Of a stretch of DNA of 64,000 bases, positions 33,253 to 42,427 are shown piece after piece. The notes under the pieces are model-generated. The model made no database searches and was not told the DNA's origin. It saw nothing but the letters and a program-made list of their open reading frames with translations. Position numbers and translations under genes: made by a program. The stretch is from CAYFWF01 sp964346815. GTDB lineage: Bacteria > Acidobacteriota > Aminicenantia > Aminicenantales > Aminicenantaceae. The DNA lies in NCBI GenBank assembly GCA_964346815.1, contig CAYFWF010000057.1, positions 124,001 through 188,000 of the forward strand, given 5' to 3'. Each line of letters begins with the position of its first letter. The first letter of the stretch is position 1.

Positions 33253-35397
33253 CTATTTTTTGAGTTCCTTTTCCAGGATTTTTATTTTCTGATGGCCTTC
33301 CTCGAATTTCGGATGGAGTTTGAGTGCCCTCTTGTAATAACGGAGAGCCGATTCCTTCTTCCCGATTCGAAGGAATGTGTCCCCCAAATCGCGGAAAAGT
33401 TCCCAGGAACTGGGGTGGAATTCTGTCGCGATTTCAGCAAGTACCTGAAGCTGGTCGATCTTTTGGGCGTTTAAAAGATTGCGTGCCAGCTCTCTGAACC
33501 GGTAGCTGCTTACTCCCGGATGGGCAGGATTTTTAGCGAAGGCCTTCATGAAGCAGCGTCTCGCTTCCTTGCCATTTCCGGTCCAGAGCTGGAGCGCGGC
33601 CAAGCTGGCCCAAGGATCAGCCCTATTGGGGTAGAGCTCTACAGCCAGCTTGAGGAAGAGCAGAGCCTTTTGAGGATTCTCATCCTGCAGATGGTATTGT
33701 GCGACCCGAGTCATGACCTGATGGAAATCAGGGTACAAAGATGAGCCGGCAAAGGATTGTTTCAGATGGGAACGGATTTCTTCGAAATCGGCATTGAAAG
33801 AGGCGGAAAAGGAAAACATGTCTTTCGTATAGACTTTTTCCCAGTCTTTTTTCCATTGAAAAAGCAGTTCCGTAAACCGCTTAGAGAGCTTGTAGGGCTG
33901 GTTGGAAGAAGGCAAGGTCTGAGTGAGAAGGGCATAGTCGCTGAAAAAGGCTAGAGGGCCGGTTTTGTGATAACCGAGCAGTTTTTCTCTACCTGATGCT
34001 TTGTCCAAAACGGATGCCATGAAAGAGCCGACCTTGATGAAAGCCCGATTTTCAATCGGATGGATGCCGAGGGAAATTTTGTTTCTTGCAGCCTCAGGAT
34101 TTCGACGCACCGCTGCTAGATTGACATTTTGATTGAAGCAGGAAAAGGCTCTTTTTATCTCATCTGTATTCCGTGTCAGTGGACCATTATGCCAGTAATA
34201 CTGACTCAGGCCGTAGGAGAAGGCCTGTTCGCAGGCAGTGTAAAGAGACTCCTGCTGCTGGTCGGAGACATAGGTTGGGGTGTCGAGGTCTTCTTCCAGG
34301 ATATACCCGGCAATTTTTTGAGCATACAGATTTCGATCGAAATTTTCCATGTTGGAGGCCAAAGCTAACGCAAATTTTTCCAGAGGAAAAACCACCAGAA
34401 AGGTCCTTGTTTCCTGCTGGCTGCCTCCGTGGGAAATCTGGAAATGACCATTCCAGGGGCTGATGTTCCAGCACAGTCCTTTTCCGGTAAGGATTCCTTC
34501 TTTGGTGGACATGGGTTCGAGCATCAGTCTCCACGTCTCTTTACGCAGCAGCTTTCCGTCGATGATCCCTCTGGCATATTTCAGGAGGTCGACCACAGTG
34601 GAGCGCGTGCCTCCTGCAGCAAACCGGCTGGACATGTCGACATATTCGGAATTGACCACTATGCCGTTCATCAGGCGATACCCCTCGACACGATTAGAAA
34701 TAAGAGCCGTTGGATCATCCATCCGGGAGTCTGTCATCCCCAAAGGTTCGAAGATGTGATCCTGGATGTATTGGCCGTAGGATTGGCCGGATGCCTGTTC
34801 TATGGCTGCACCGAGAAGGTTGTAGCCATAGCTGGAATAAAGGTATTTGGTGCCCGGCTCAGCGATCAGGTCATAATCTTGAAAGATGGCTATGGCCTCC
34901 TTGGTGCTCTTGTGCTCTCTGATGTGAAGTTCTCTCTCACGGTCGACATAGTGGGGGATTCCTCCCAGATGCCCCAGGAGTTGACGGATGGTTATGGGCC
35001 ATTTTTTGCGAGGGAAATAAGGAACATAGGTGTGGATTTCGGCATCCAGCTTCATTTTGCCTGCTTCCACCAGTTGGAGCACGGCGGTAGCAGTGAAGGT
35101 CTTAGTGATGGAGGCCATGCGGTAAGAGCTCTGGGGCTTGGCTGGAACTCTGTTTTCCAAGTCCGCATAACCGAAGCCTTGGCTCCAAATGAAATCGTCT
35201 TTCAAAAATCCCACTGAAAGGCCCGGAGTTTTATCGAAGGCCATTTGTTCGTTGACAAAACGATGGATGGCTTCTATGGGTCTGGCATAAGGAGATTGCT
35301 CGATGGCCTCTTCCTGGATTGCCCATAGACTTGAAAAGGCCCACAAAAATAAAAATATCAGAGAAAAGACAGAGATCGATTTCATTCGATGAATCAT
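33253..35397 (-). CDS. Serine beta-lactamase-family hydrolase with C-terminal TPRs
   Basis: A 714-residue exported protein. After a signal peptide (about 5-26) comes a class C beta-lactamase/D-peptidase domain (about 38-370): nucleophile motif SITK (Ser96, Lys99), YSSYGYNLLG where YSN is more usual, and HGGSQQ as the third motif. The C-terminal third carries TPR units (KALLFLKLAVELYPNRADPW, ALRYYKRALKLHPKFEEGHQ). Likely acts on peptidoglycan, D-amino peptides or esters in the periplasm; a true resistance function is not implied. The ATG at 35397 has AGGAG upstream; the frame is open further. It lies 67 bases after the NhaC gene on the same strand. Confidence 0.86.
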   Translation of the reverse strand: MIHRMKSISVFSLIFLFLWAFSSLWAIQEEAIEQSPYARPIEAIHRFVNEQMAFDKTPGLSVGFLKDDFIWSQGFGYADLENRVPAKPQSSYRMASITKTFTATAVLQLVEAGKMKLDAEIHTYVPYFPRKKWPITIRQLLGHLGGIPHYVDRERELHIREHKSTKEAIAIFQDYDLIAEPGTKYLYSSYGYNLLGAAIEQASGQSYGQYIQDHIFEPLGMTDSRMDDPTALISNRVEGYRLMNGIVVNSEYVDMSSRFAAGGTRSTVVDLLKYARGIIDGKLLRKETWRLMLEPMSTKEGILTGKGLCWNISPWNGHFQISHGGSQQETRTFLVVFPLEKFALALASNMENFDRNLYAQKIAGYILEEDLDTPTYVSDQQQESLYTACEQAFSYGLSQYYWHNGPLTRNTDEIKRAFSCFNQNVNLAAVRRNPEAARNKISLGIHPIENRAFIKVGSFMASVLDKASGREKLLGYHKTGPLAFFSDYALLTQTLPSSNQPYKLSKRFTELLFQWKKDWEKVYTKDMFSFSASFNADFEEIRSHLKQSFAGSSLYPDFHQVMTRVAQYHLQDENPQKALLFLKLAVELYPNRADPWASLAALQLWTGNGKEARRCFMKAFAKNPAHPGVSSYRFRELARNLLNAQKIDQLQVLAEIATEFHPSSWELFRDLGDTFLRIGKKESALRYYKRALKLHPKFEEGHQKIKILEKELKK

Positions 35398-35464
35398 GGA
35401 TATCTCGCTCCTGTTAAAAGAAAATGTTGGACGATCATGCGTTGGTTTTGATGGATTTATATGA

Positions 35465-36880
35465 CTAAGTTGCATATCCGAAGATGATAAAAAACAGAAG
35501 GGAGATGGCGGCAGCGGTCATGGCGTAGGGAAGCTGTGTACGGACGTGGTCGATGTGGTCGGCTGCCGAGGCCATGGAAGAGATGATGGTGGTGTCAGAG
35601 ATGGGAGAGCAGTGGTCTCCGAACACGCCTCCTCCCAAAACCGCAGCGATTATCAGGCCCGGATGAAGGCCGATGATGCGGATCATGGGAACGGCGATGG
35701 GGATCATGATGGCAAAGGTTCCCCAGGATGTTCCGGTGGAGAAGGCGATGAAGCAGGAGACGAGGAACAATACCGCGGGGACGATGCCCGGGTTCAGAGT
35801 GGATTTGGCTGCCTGTGCGACAAAAGGACCTGTGCCCAGCGCATCGCAGGTGTCTCCGATGGCAAAGGCCAGGACCATCAGGCTGGCCAGAGGCACAAGA
35901 CCGCCCACACCCTTCATGAAGATCTCCGTGATTTCTTTAGTTCTCATGATTCCCTGTGCTCTGTAGGCGACGGCGCCTGCCAGAAGACCGAGGATGACGG
36001 CCCACAGGACCGAGACCGAGCCCGATCCCTCCATCAGATTTCCCTTCCCGGTTATGAAGAGAACAACGGGCATTGCAGCAACCATGGTGGCCACTGGGAT
36101 GATCATGTTCACGGCGCGAGGCCGAATTCCAGGCTTTTCTTCCATCGTCACGACATCGTCGGAAATGAGGGGCTCTGCCCCGTCACGGAGGAGCTTGTTC
36201 TCTTCCCTCACCCGCTTCTCTGCCTTCCTCATCGGGCCGATATCTTTTCCTGAGATAACGACGAACAAGACCAGAAGAAGGGCGATAATGGCATAGAAAT
36301 TGAACGGCATGGAAGAGACCAGGATGCGAACAGGATTTTCCATCCCTTGGGTAGCCAGGAGTCCGATCACGAAGGCCCCCCAGGCGTTCAGAGGCACCAG
36401 AATGCACTTAGGCGCAGAAGTGGAGTCAAGAATGTAGCTCAGTTTTTCTCTGGAAATCTTCAGTTTATCGAATATCGGTCTGCAGACAGCTCCGGAGACG
36501 AGCACGCAAATGCTGGATTCGATGAAGATGACAAATCCCAAAAACCAGGCGAGAAGCCCTGCAGATTTCCGCGTCCTGACCAGGCCCTTTCCGACCACCC
36601 AGTTGACGAATCCCTTCATTCCCCCGGAATACTGGGTGAAGGTGATGATTGCTCCGATCATCGCGCTGAACAGAACCACCCGGGTATTGTCCGCATCTTT
36701 GAACACATCCACAAGCGCATTGATGGTATGAATCAGTCCTGTTATCGGATTCCAGCCGTGGATGATGGTCCAGCCGAGCCAGATTCCCAGGATCAGAGAG
36801 ATGTAGACATGTTTTGTTTTGATGGCCAGGAAGATGGCAAGCAGAGGAGGAAGAATGGAAATCCAGCCGTAGGTGTCCAT
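35465..36880 (-). CDS. NhaC-family Na+/H+ antiporter
   Basis: A 471-residue integral membrane protein with about 11-12 segments. Family landmarks: a central FVIFIESSICVLVSGAVCRP, the cytoplasmic loop at about 210-250, and the C-terminal core AFSTGTSWGTFAIMIPIAVP followed by GGGVFGDHCSPISDTTIISS, which is highly characteristic. Exchanges sodium for protons; some relatives carry lactate/malate or amino acids. Own promoter at 36901-36929, and possibly co-transcribed with the hydrolase downstream. Confidence 0.9.
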   Translation of the reverse strand: MDTYGWISILPPLLAIFLAIKTKHVYISLILGIWLGWTIIHGWNPITGLIHTINALVDVFKDADNTRVVLFSAMIGAIITFTQYSGGMKGFVNWVVGKGLVRTRKSAGLLAWFLGFVIFIESSICVLVSGAVCRPIFDKLKISREKLSYILDSTSAPKCILVPLNAWGAFVIGLLATQGMENPVRILVSSMPFNFYAIIALLLVLFVVISGKDIGPMRKAEKRVREENKLLRDGAEPLISDDVVTMEEKPGIRPRAVNMIIPVATMVAAMPVVLFITGKGNLMEGSGSVSVLWAVILGLLAGAVAYRAQGIMRTKEITEIFMKGVGGLVPLASLMVLAFAIGDTCDALGTGPFVAQAAKSTLNPGIVPAVLFLVSCFIAFSTGTSWGTFAIMIPIAVPMIRIIGLHPGLIIAAVLGGGVFGDHCSPISDTTIISSMASAADHIDHVRTQLPYAMTAAAISLLFFIIFGYAT

Positions 36881-36900
36881 GGCAATTTTTTACTCAGAGA

Positions 36901-36929
36901 GATATACCACCGCCTCTTTCTTATGTCAA
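36901..36929 (-). promoter_or_regulatory. Sigma-70-type promoter of the NhaC gene
   Basis: Minus strand TTGACA (36924-36929), 17-base spacer, TATATC (36901-36906). The predicted start near 36894 leaves a 14-base leader, and no clear ribosome binding site lies in it. Confidence 0.6.
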
Positions 36930-37202
36930 TGTAGCACCAAAAAATTTGAAGTGTTCCACAAAGAATCTGTCGAGTCAGCAGTTATTAATAATCAGATGGC
37001 CAGCTTTTCTCTTTTACCATCAAATGAGAACCACCTGGCAAAAGTTGAGGCAGGATGTGAAATTTGCATCTGTATTTAGAAGATTTGCTTTTTTACAGTA
37101 ATTTTCTCTTTAAAGAAAGAATAGACTCTATCCTTTCCAGCACAGTTTTGAGCCCGTGCTTTGTGGATTCAGACTAGCCTGCCAGAAAAAAATAAGCCGG
37201 GA
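36930..37202. other. Intergenic stretch without a gene
   Basis: AT-rich spacer between the DUF378 gene and the NhaC promoter. No open frame with coding character. A short GCAC/GTGC inverted repeat lies around 37140-37160. No terminator with a clear T-run was found. Confidence 0.5.
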
Positions 37203-37427
37203 TTAGGGAATCACAACTGCTTTCTTCCCAATTTTGGGGAGCATGAAAATCACGACATAAAGCGCTGCCACACCAACCAGGATATAGATAATCCTGGAAA
37301 TGACAGACAATGTTCCAAATAGAGCGGCTACTAAATTGAATTCAAATATTCCCCACAGCAGCCAGTTTAACCCGCCGATGACAATAAGGATCATGCAGAT
37401 CCAGTCCAAGACATTGAGTTTAGCCAT
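37203..37427 (-). CDS. DUF378 small membrane protein
   Basis: A 74-residue protein of the DUF378 (YuzA-like) family. It starts MAKLNVLDWICMILIVIGGL with the conserved NWLLWGIFEFNLVAALFG, then a second membrane segment (IIYILVGVAALYVVIFMLPK). Function unknown. The ATG at 37427 is preferred over one five codons upstream, because the GGAAGGG inside that extension serves as ribosome binding site. Confidence 0.88.
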   Translation of the reverse strand: MAKLNVLDWICMILIVIGGLNWLLWGIFEFNLVAALFGTLSVISRIIYILVGVAALYVVIFMLPKIGKKAVVIP

Positions 37428-37489
37428 TTTCCCTTCCTTCATAAGTTCTTAAATAGATTTAAATGTGCTTTTTTCTTCCCTATTCAGTC

Positions 37490-37518
37490 TATTTATCAAT
37501 TATGACAGTACAAGTCAA
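37490..37518 (-). promoter_or_regulatory. Possible promoter of the DUF378 gene
   Basis: Minus strand TTGACT (37513-37518), 17-base spacer, TAAATA (37490-37495). The -35 box is good and the -10 weak. An inverted repeat (37530-37571) lies just upstream. Confidence 0.4.
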
Positions 37519-37529
37519 TAGAAATTTTT

Positions 37530-37571
37530 ACTGGAGTTCCCCCAAAAAAATATGGATCAAATAACTCCAGT
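37530..37571. repeat. Perfect 9-bp inverted repeat between uvrA and DUF378
   Basis: ACTGGAGTT (37530-37538) and AACTCCAGT (37563-37571) are exact reverse complements with a 24-base spacer. The position after uvrA suggests a transcript-end hairpin, but no T-run follows on the minus strand. It may instead be an operator for the promoter at 37490-37518. Confidence 0.45.
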
Positions 37572-37729
37572 CGAGGACTCTCCGGTTTTATTAGATGCAA
37601 AAGTTTTCAAAGCCTTTCTGATGACCAAAAAATAGTGTTAGAATCTCCTTTCCCAACATTGATGCCAGAAGCCGCTATTTAGGTTCAAAGCAAGATGTTA
37701 CGAATTTCAAGCAGAGGGTCTGAAGAGTC

Positions 37730-40456
37730 TTATGAGGTATTGGGGAGGTGCTGGCGGAGGAAGCGGGCGGTGTGGGATTTTTTAGAGCGGGCGATCTGTT
37801 CGGGAGTCCCTTTGACCACCAACCATCCCCCCATCTCACCTCCTTCTGGGCCCAGGTCGAGGATGTAATCGGCGCATTTGATCACATCCAGGTTGTGTTC
37901 GATGACCACCACTGTGTGGCCGTGGTCGACCAGCTTCTGGAATGTCTTCAGAAGGGCGGAGATGTCACCGGGGTGAAGACCTATGGTGGGCTCATCGAAA
38001 AAATACAGGATCCTCTTCTCCCTTTGATGGACCAGGTTGTATGCGAGTTTGATTCTCTGGAGCTCTCCTCCGGACAGGGTGGTGGTGGGCTGTCCTAGCC
38101 GAAGGTACCCGAGTCCGACCTCTATCAGAGGAGACAGTTTTTTACGAACCTTCGGGCGGTCGGAGAAAAACTTGCAGGCATCGACGATGCTCATCCGCAG
38201 AACATCGTCGATGGTCTTCCCCTTGTATTTGATCTCCAGGATTTCGCTCTTGAACCTTTTTCCCTTGCAGGCTTCGCAGGTCAGCACGATGTCCGAAAGA
38301 AACTGCATTTCCACGATCTGCTGTCCGGCACCCTTGCATTCTTCACATCGTCCTCCGGAAGTGTTGAAGGAAAAATGACCGGGCTTGTAACCCATGGCCT
38401 TCGCCTCTCTGGTCTGGCTGAAAAGGCCTCGTATGTCATCCATGGCTTTGGTGTAGGTGGCTGGGATGGAGCGGGGAGATGTGCTCAACGGCGACTGGTC
38501 CACCATGATGATCTTATCCAATCGGGATGTGCCTGCGATCGCTTTGAAGCCATCGCTCGATTTGCCCTGCCAGCCAAGATACAGGACATCATACAGCAGG
38601 GTGCTCTTTCCGGATCCAGAGACTCCGGTAACGCAGGTGAAGGCATTCAGGGGGATTTGGATATCGAGGTTTTTGAGGTTGTGCTTGTTTGCTTCCCGGA
38701 CGGTTATAAAACCTTTCGGAGTGCGCCTTTTTTCCGGAACCGGGATCTCTTTTTCTCCTCTCAAGTATTCAGCGGTGAGGGAATGGGGGAATGTGTAAAA
38801 GTTCTTCAGCGTGCCCGTATACACGATCTCCCCTCCTGCCTCTCCGGCAGAAGGACCCAGGTCGATACAGTAATCGGCGGCTTTGATGATCTCTGGATCG
38901 TGCTCCACCACCATGACCGTATTGCCGATATCTTTCAAGGATCTCAAGATATCGATCAACCGCTGGTTGTCCCTTGCGTGAAGGCCGATACTCGGCTCAT
39001 CCAGGATAAACAAGGTTCCTACCAGGGCAGCGCTCAAGGCAGCGGCGAGATTGATCCGCTGGGCCTCACCGCCGCTCAGGGTGAAGGTCATCCGGTCCAG
39101 TGTGATATAGTCCAGGCCGACCTCCAGGAGGAATTTTAACCTGTTCCGGATTTCATCGATCAATCTTTCCGCCACCTGCTTCTGGAAGGGAGAAAGCGTC
39201 AGCTTCTGGACGAAATCGAAGCCCTGCTGGACGGTCATCTGGACGACCTGGCCGATGGAGAGGCCGTTGATTTTAACGCTCAGGGCCTGAGGATTGAGGC
39301 GCATTTGACGGCAGGCCGGACAGGGGATGTATTTTCGGTAGCGGCTGAGGAGTACTCTGACCTGGACCTTGTATTTTTTGGTCTGGAGCCAGTCAAAAAA
39401 GCCTTTGATTCCATAAAAACCGGCATCGCCTTCCATGATAAACCGCTGCCATTCCTTTTTCAGGTCCTTGAAGGGAACATCGATGGGGATGCCGCGTTTG
39501 CGGGCCTCTGCGAGCAGTTCCTTCATCATCCCTCTTGAGACCGGCTTTGTCCAGGGCTCGACTGCTCCCTCTTGGAGAGACTTAGTCCTGTCAGGAATGA
39601 TCTTGTCCTCATCTATCGCGGCCAGGTCACCGAAACCGTGGCATTCAGGGCAGGCGCCTTGAGGGCTGTTGAACGAGAAAAGATTGGGAAAAGGATCTTC
39701 ATACACGATCTGGCACCTTTTACACTCCAGCTTATCCGAAAAAAGAAAGATGTTTTCTTTTTCTCCGGCTTCTGTCTGTACCTTGACTTTTCCCTTGCCC
39801 CTTTTCAAACCCATTTCGAGAGAATCGACCAGCCGGTCTCTCTCTTCCTCATCCAGGCTCAAGCGGTCCACGAGCACATCGATGTGTTTGGTCTTTTTGC
39901 CTCGGGCCTTATCCAGAGAGACAATTTCATCTTTCTGGATGATGCGGTGGAATCCATCCTTCCGAAGTGAAGAGAGCCCCTTTTCGCGCGGCCAGGAAAA
40001 GGATATCCAGATCTTTGTCTGGGGAGGGAGTTCGTAAAGTTTCTCGACGATGGCGTCGATGGTGTCTCTGCGGACAGGCTGGCCGCATTTTTGACAGTGA
40101 ACCACCCCTATACGTGCATACAACACCCTCAGGAAGTCGTAGATTTCGGTCACCGTGGCTACAGTGGAACGGGGATTTTTCGTAACGGCTTTCTGCTGGA
40201 TCGCGATGGCCGGCGGAATGCCTTCTATGAGTTCAGCATCCGGCTTTTCCATCCTTTCCAGGAATTGGCGGGCATAGGCAGAGAGGGATTCGATGTAGCG
40301 CCGCTGGCCCTCGGCGTAGAGAGTATCAAAGGCGAGGGAGGATTTTCCCGAGCCAGACACACCGGTGACGATGATGAACCTGTCCAGAGGGATATCCAGA
40401 TCGATGTTTTTCAGGTTGTGCACCCGGACGCCTCTGAGAGCGATGACCTGTTTCAT
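37730..40456 (-). CDS. uvrA: Excinuclease ABC subunit A
   Basis: A 908-residue damage-recognition ATPase of nucleotide excision repair, somewhat shorter than the E. coli protein (940). It has two ABC modules: the first with GVSGSGKSSLAF and LSGGEAQRINLA/LDEPSIGLH, the second with GVSGSGKSTLLY and LSGGELQRIKLA/FDEPTIGLHP. Zinc-binding Cys pairs are seen in CQKCGQPV, CKRCQIVY with CPECHGFG, CPACRQMR, and CEECKGAG with CEACKGKRF. A TATAAT at 40494-40499 on the minus strand, 38 bases before the ATG, is the probable -10 box; the -35 is weak. No uvrB or uvrC nearby. Confidence 0.96.
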   Translation of the reverse strand: MKQVIALRGVRVHNLKNIDLDIPLDRFIIVTGVSGSGKSSLAFDTLYAEGQRRYIESLSAYARQFLERMEKPDAELIEGIPPAIAIQQKAVTKNPRSTVATVTEIYDFLRVLYARIGVVHCQKCGQPVRRDTIDAIVEKLYELPPQTKIWISFSWPREKGLSSLRKDGFHRIIQKDEIVSLDKARGKKTKHIDVLVDRLSLDEEERDRLVDSLEMGLKRGKGKVKVQTEAGEKENIFLFSDKLECKRCQIVYEDPFPNLFSFNSPQGACPECHGFGDLAAIDEDKIIPDRTKSLQEGAVEPWTKPVSRGMMKELLAEARKRGIPIDVPFKDLKKEWQRFIMEGDAGFYGIKGFFDWLQTKKYKVQVRVLLSRYRKYIPCPACRQMRLNPQALSVKINGLSIGQVVQMTVQQGFDFVQKLTLSPFQKQVAERLIDEIRNRLKFLLEVGLDYITLDRMTFTLSGGEAQRINLAAALSAALVGTLFILDEPSIGLHARDNQRLIDILRSLKDIGNTVMVVEHDPEIIKAADYCIDLGPSAGEAGGEIVYTGTLKNFYTFPHSLTAEYLRGEKEIPVPEKRRTPKGFITVREANKHNLKNLDIQIPLNAFTCVTGVSGSGKSTLLYDVLYLGWQGKSSDGFKAIAGTSRLDKIIMVDQSPLSTSPRSIPATYTKAMDDIRGLFSQTREAKAMGYKPGHFSFNTSGGRCEECKGAGQQIVEMQFLSDIVLTCEACKGKRFKSEILEIKYKGKTIDDVLRMSIVDACKFFSDRPKVRKKLSPLIEVGLGYLRLGQPTTTLSGGELQRIKLAYNLVHQREKRILYFFDEPTIGLHPGDISALLKTFQKLVDHGHTVVVIEHNLDVIKCADYILDLGPEGGEMGGWLVVKGTPEQIARSKKSHTARFLRQHLPNTS

Positions 40457-40493
40457 AACAGCATTTCCTCTGATTTTTGAAGTCGGATTTTCT

Positions 40494-40499
40494 ATTATA
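40494..40499 (-). promoter_or_regulatory. Probable -10 box of the uvrA promoter
   Basis: Perfect TATAAT on the minus strand with a predicted start about 31 bases before the ATG. The hexamer 17 bases upstream (TTTTCT) is a poor -35. Confidence 0.4.
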
Positions 40500-40665
40500 C
40501 ACCGGTTTGTCTAAAGAGAAAATTCTGATACAGCCAAGGTAAGCGTCCTTATGTCCATGACATTCTCTTTTAGTGTCCAACCCATAACGGAAATAAAGAG
40601 GGACTTACGGGGCTTAAGATTATTGTATTGGATGAAGAAAAACAGACGCATGGGGCTTATTTTGG

Positions 40666-40671
40666 TATAAT
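40666..40671 (+). promoter_or_regulatory. Probable -10 box ahead of the DUF3311-symporter operon
   Basis: Perfect TATAAT followed by a likely start near 40678 and then AAGGAGG and the ATG at 40694. No good -35 hexamer at the normal distance. Confidence 0.35.
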
Positions 40672-40693
40672 GGCAAGCCTTAAGGAGGTCGGG

Positions 40694-40915
40694 ATGCAGA
40701 AAGGAACACGAATTGCCCTGATCCTGGGTGCGATTCCATTTATCACCATGGTTTTCGCGCTTCCCCTGGTCAACAGGATCGAGCCGGTGGTCCTGGGTCT
40801 TCCTTTTTTACTGTTCTGGCTTCTGGCCTGGGTGGTGCTGACTCCCTTTATTCTGATGACTGCTTATGTCCTCGAGAAGAAGTACAACCCGCCTGAGGAA
40901 GGGGAAGACGAGTGA
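40694..40915 (+). CDS. DUF3311 small membrane protein, symporter partner
   Basis: A 73-residue protein with two membrane segments (IALILGAIPFITMVFALPLV and LPFLLFWLLAWVVLTPFILM), the DUF3311 layout, ending in an acidic tail. DUF3311 genes are regularly encoded directly before SSS-family symporters and are presumed accessory subunits. AAGGAGG precedes the ATG at 40694; the open frame upstream is not used. The stop overlaps the symporter GTG by four bases. Confidence 0.85.
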   Translation: MQKGTRIALILGAIPFITMVFALPLVNRIEPVVLGLPFLLFWLLAWVVLTPFILMTAYVLEKKYNPPEEGEDE

Positions 40916-42351
40916 ACGCAGCTCTGATCATCATCTTCGCTACTATCATCTTTTCTTCTCTTCTCGGCGTCTATGCAGGAAGGCGCGTCAAGATGAACCT
41001 GGAGAACTGGACCGTGGGAGGGCGCCGATTCGGCATCATCATCATCTGGCTTCTGATGGCAGGAGAGATCTACACCACCTTCACCTTTCTCGGAGCCAGC
41101 GGATGGGCCTATTCCAAAGGAGCTCCCACTTTTTATATCCTGGTCTACGGAGCCCTGGCCTACACGCTCTCGTTTTTTATCCTACCAGCTCTGTGGAAGG
41201 TGGGGAAACGCCACGGTCTCCACACCCAGCCGGATTTTTTTATCAAGCGCTATGACAGCCGGTCCCTGGGGATTCTGGTGGCTCTGATAGGAGTCTTTTC
41301 GATTATTCCCTATCTCCAGCTTCAGCTCACGGGTCTGGGACTGATCGTGGAGGTGGCCAGCAACCAGGCGGTCTCTTCGCAGTGGGCCATCGGGATTTCG
41401 TTTGTTTTGACCTGTGTCTTTGTCTACACCTCAGGAATCCGGGGGACTGCGTGGGTGTCTATCATCAAAGACATCATGATGATCGTGGCCGTTTTAGTGG
41501 TAGGGATAGGGGTGCCAGTGATTTATTTTGGCGGATTCGGCAACATGTTCCGTACCCTGATCGAGCAAAAACCCCATTACCTGGTGCTTCCCGGAGCGAC
41601 GTCACATATGGGTGTGCTCTGGGTCATGTCGACGCTTCTCCTGACCGGTCTGGGCTTTTACATGTGGCCGCATGTGTTCGGCTCTGTTTTTTCCGCCAAG
41701 AGTGCAAACATCATCAAGAGGAATGCGGTGATCATGCCCTTCTATCAGATCCCGATTCTGCTCGTTTTTATGGTGGGATTTACGGCTCTCCTGGTCATTC
41801 CCAGCTTGGAGAACGGAGACATGGCCTTCCTGGAGCTGGTCAACAGGACCTATCCCTCCTGGTTCATGGGATTTGTGGGCGCAGCAGGGGCTGTGACAGC
41901 CATGGTTCCTTCATCCATCCTGGTGCTGTTCGCTTCGACCCTTTTAGCCAAGAACGTCTACAAGGCGGGTTTCAATCCCCGGGCAAGTGAAGAGACGGTG
42001 ATGCGGCTTTCGAGGTCCCTGGTGCTGGTCATCACCACTCTAGCGCTTGTCATGGCCATCCGTTTTCCGGACGAGCTGGTCAACCTCCTGATCATCGGCT
42101 ATGATGGTGTCACCCAATTTTTTCCCGGTGTCGTTCTGGGCTTGTTCTGGAAGAGAGCCTCCAAGGGTGGCGTTTTGAGCGGCCTCATCGTAGGGATTGG
42201 CGTGGTTGTGGCCCTCATCTATACAGGTCATGACCCGTTATTGGGAATGAATGCGGGATTTGTAGGCCTTGCGGTTAACAGCATGGTCACTCTTGCGGTC
42301 TGCCTATTGGTCAAGCCTAAAAGCCATCCTTCCTTTGGCCGCTCGCCATGA
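40912..42351 (+). CDS. Sodium:solute symporter (SSS family)
   Basis: A 479-residue membrane protein with about 13 segments. Family features: the NLENWTVGGRRFG entry segment after TM1, GEIYTTFTFLGASGWAYSKG in TM2 (unwound sodium site), YTSGIRGTAWVSIIKDIMMI, and GVTQFFPGVVLGLFWKRASK near the C-terminus. It takes up an organic solute with sodium. With DUF3311 before it and an M20D hydrolase after it, an amidated or N-acylated amino acid or a small peptide is a plausible substrate, but this is inference. Starts at GTG. Confidence 0.9.
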   Translation: MNAALIIIFATIIFSSLLGVYAGRRVKMNLENWTVGGRRFGIIIIWLLMAGEIYTTFTFLGASGWAYSKGAPTFYILVYGALAYTLSFFILPALWKVGKRHGLHTQPDFFIKRYDSRSLGILVALIGVFSIIPYLQLQLTGLGLIVEVASNQAVSSQWAIGISFVLTCVFVYTSGIRGTAWVSIIKDIMMIVAVLVVGIGVPVIYFGGFGNMFRTLIEQKPHYLVLPGATSHMGVLWVMSTLLLTGLGFYMWPHVFGSVFSAKSANIIKRNAVIMPFYQIPILLVFMVGFTALLVIPSLENGDMAFLELVNRTYPSWFMGFVGAAGAVTAMVPSSILVLFASTLLAKNVYKAGFNPRASEETVMRLSRSLVLVITTLALVMAIRFPDELVNLLIIGYDGVTQFFPGVVLGLFWKRASKGGVLSGLIVGIGVVVALIYTGHDPLLGMNAGFVGLAVNSMVTLAVCLLVKPKSHPSFGRSP

Positions 42352-42427
42352 CAAAGTGGCATTCCTAAGTAGGTTCCTATGAGTTCGAAGAGATGCCGAA
42401 AAATTTTCTTTGGTTCGGAGGAGAGGG

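Noticed and set aside
33253..35397. An antibiotic-resistance beta-lactamase.
   Set aside because: The family also includes peptidases and esterases; the YSS variant and TPR tail do not support a resistance role.
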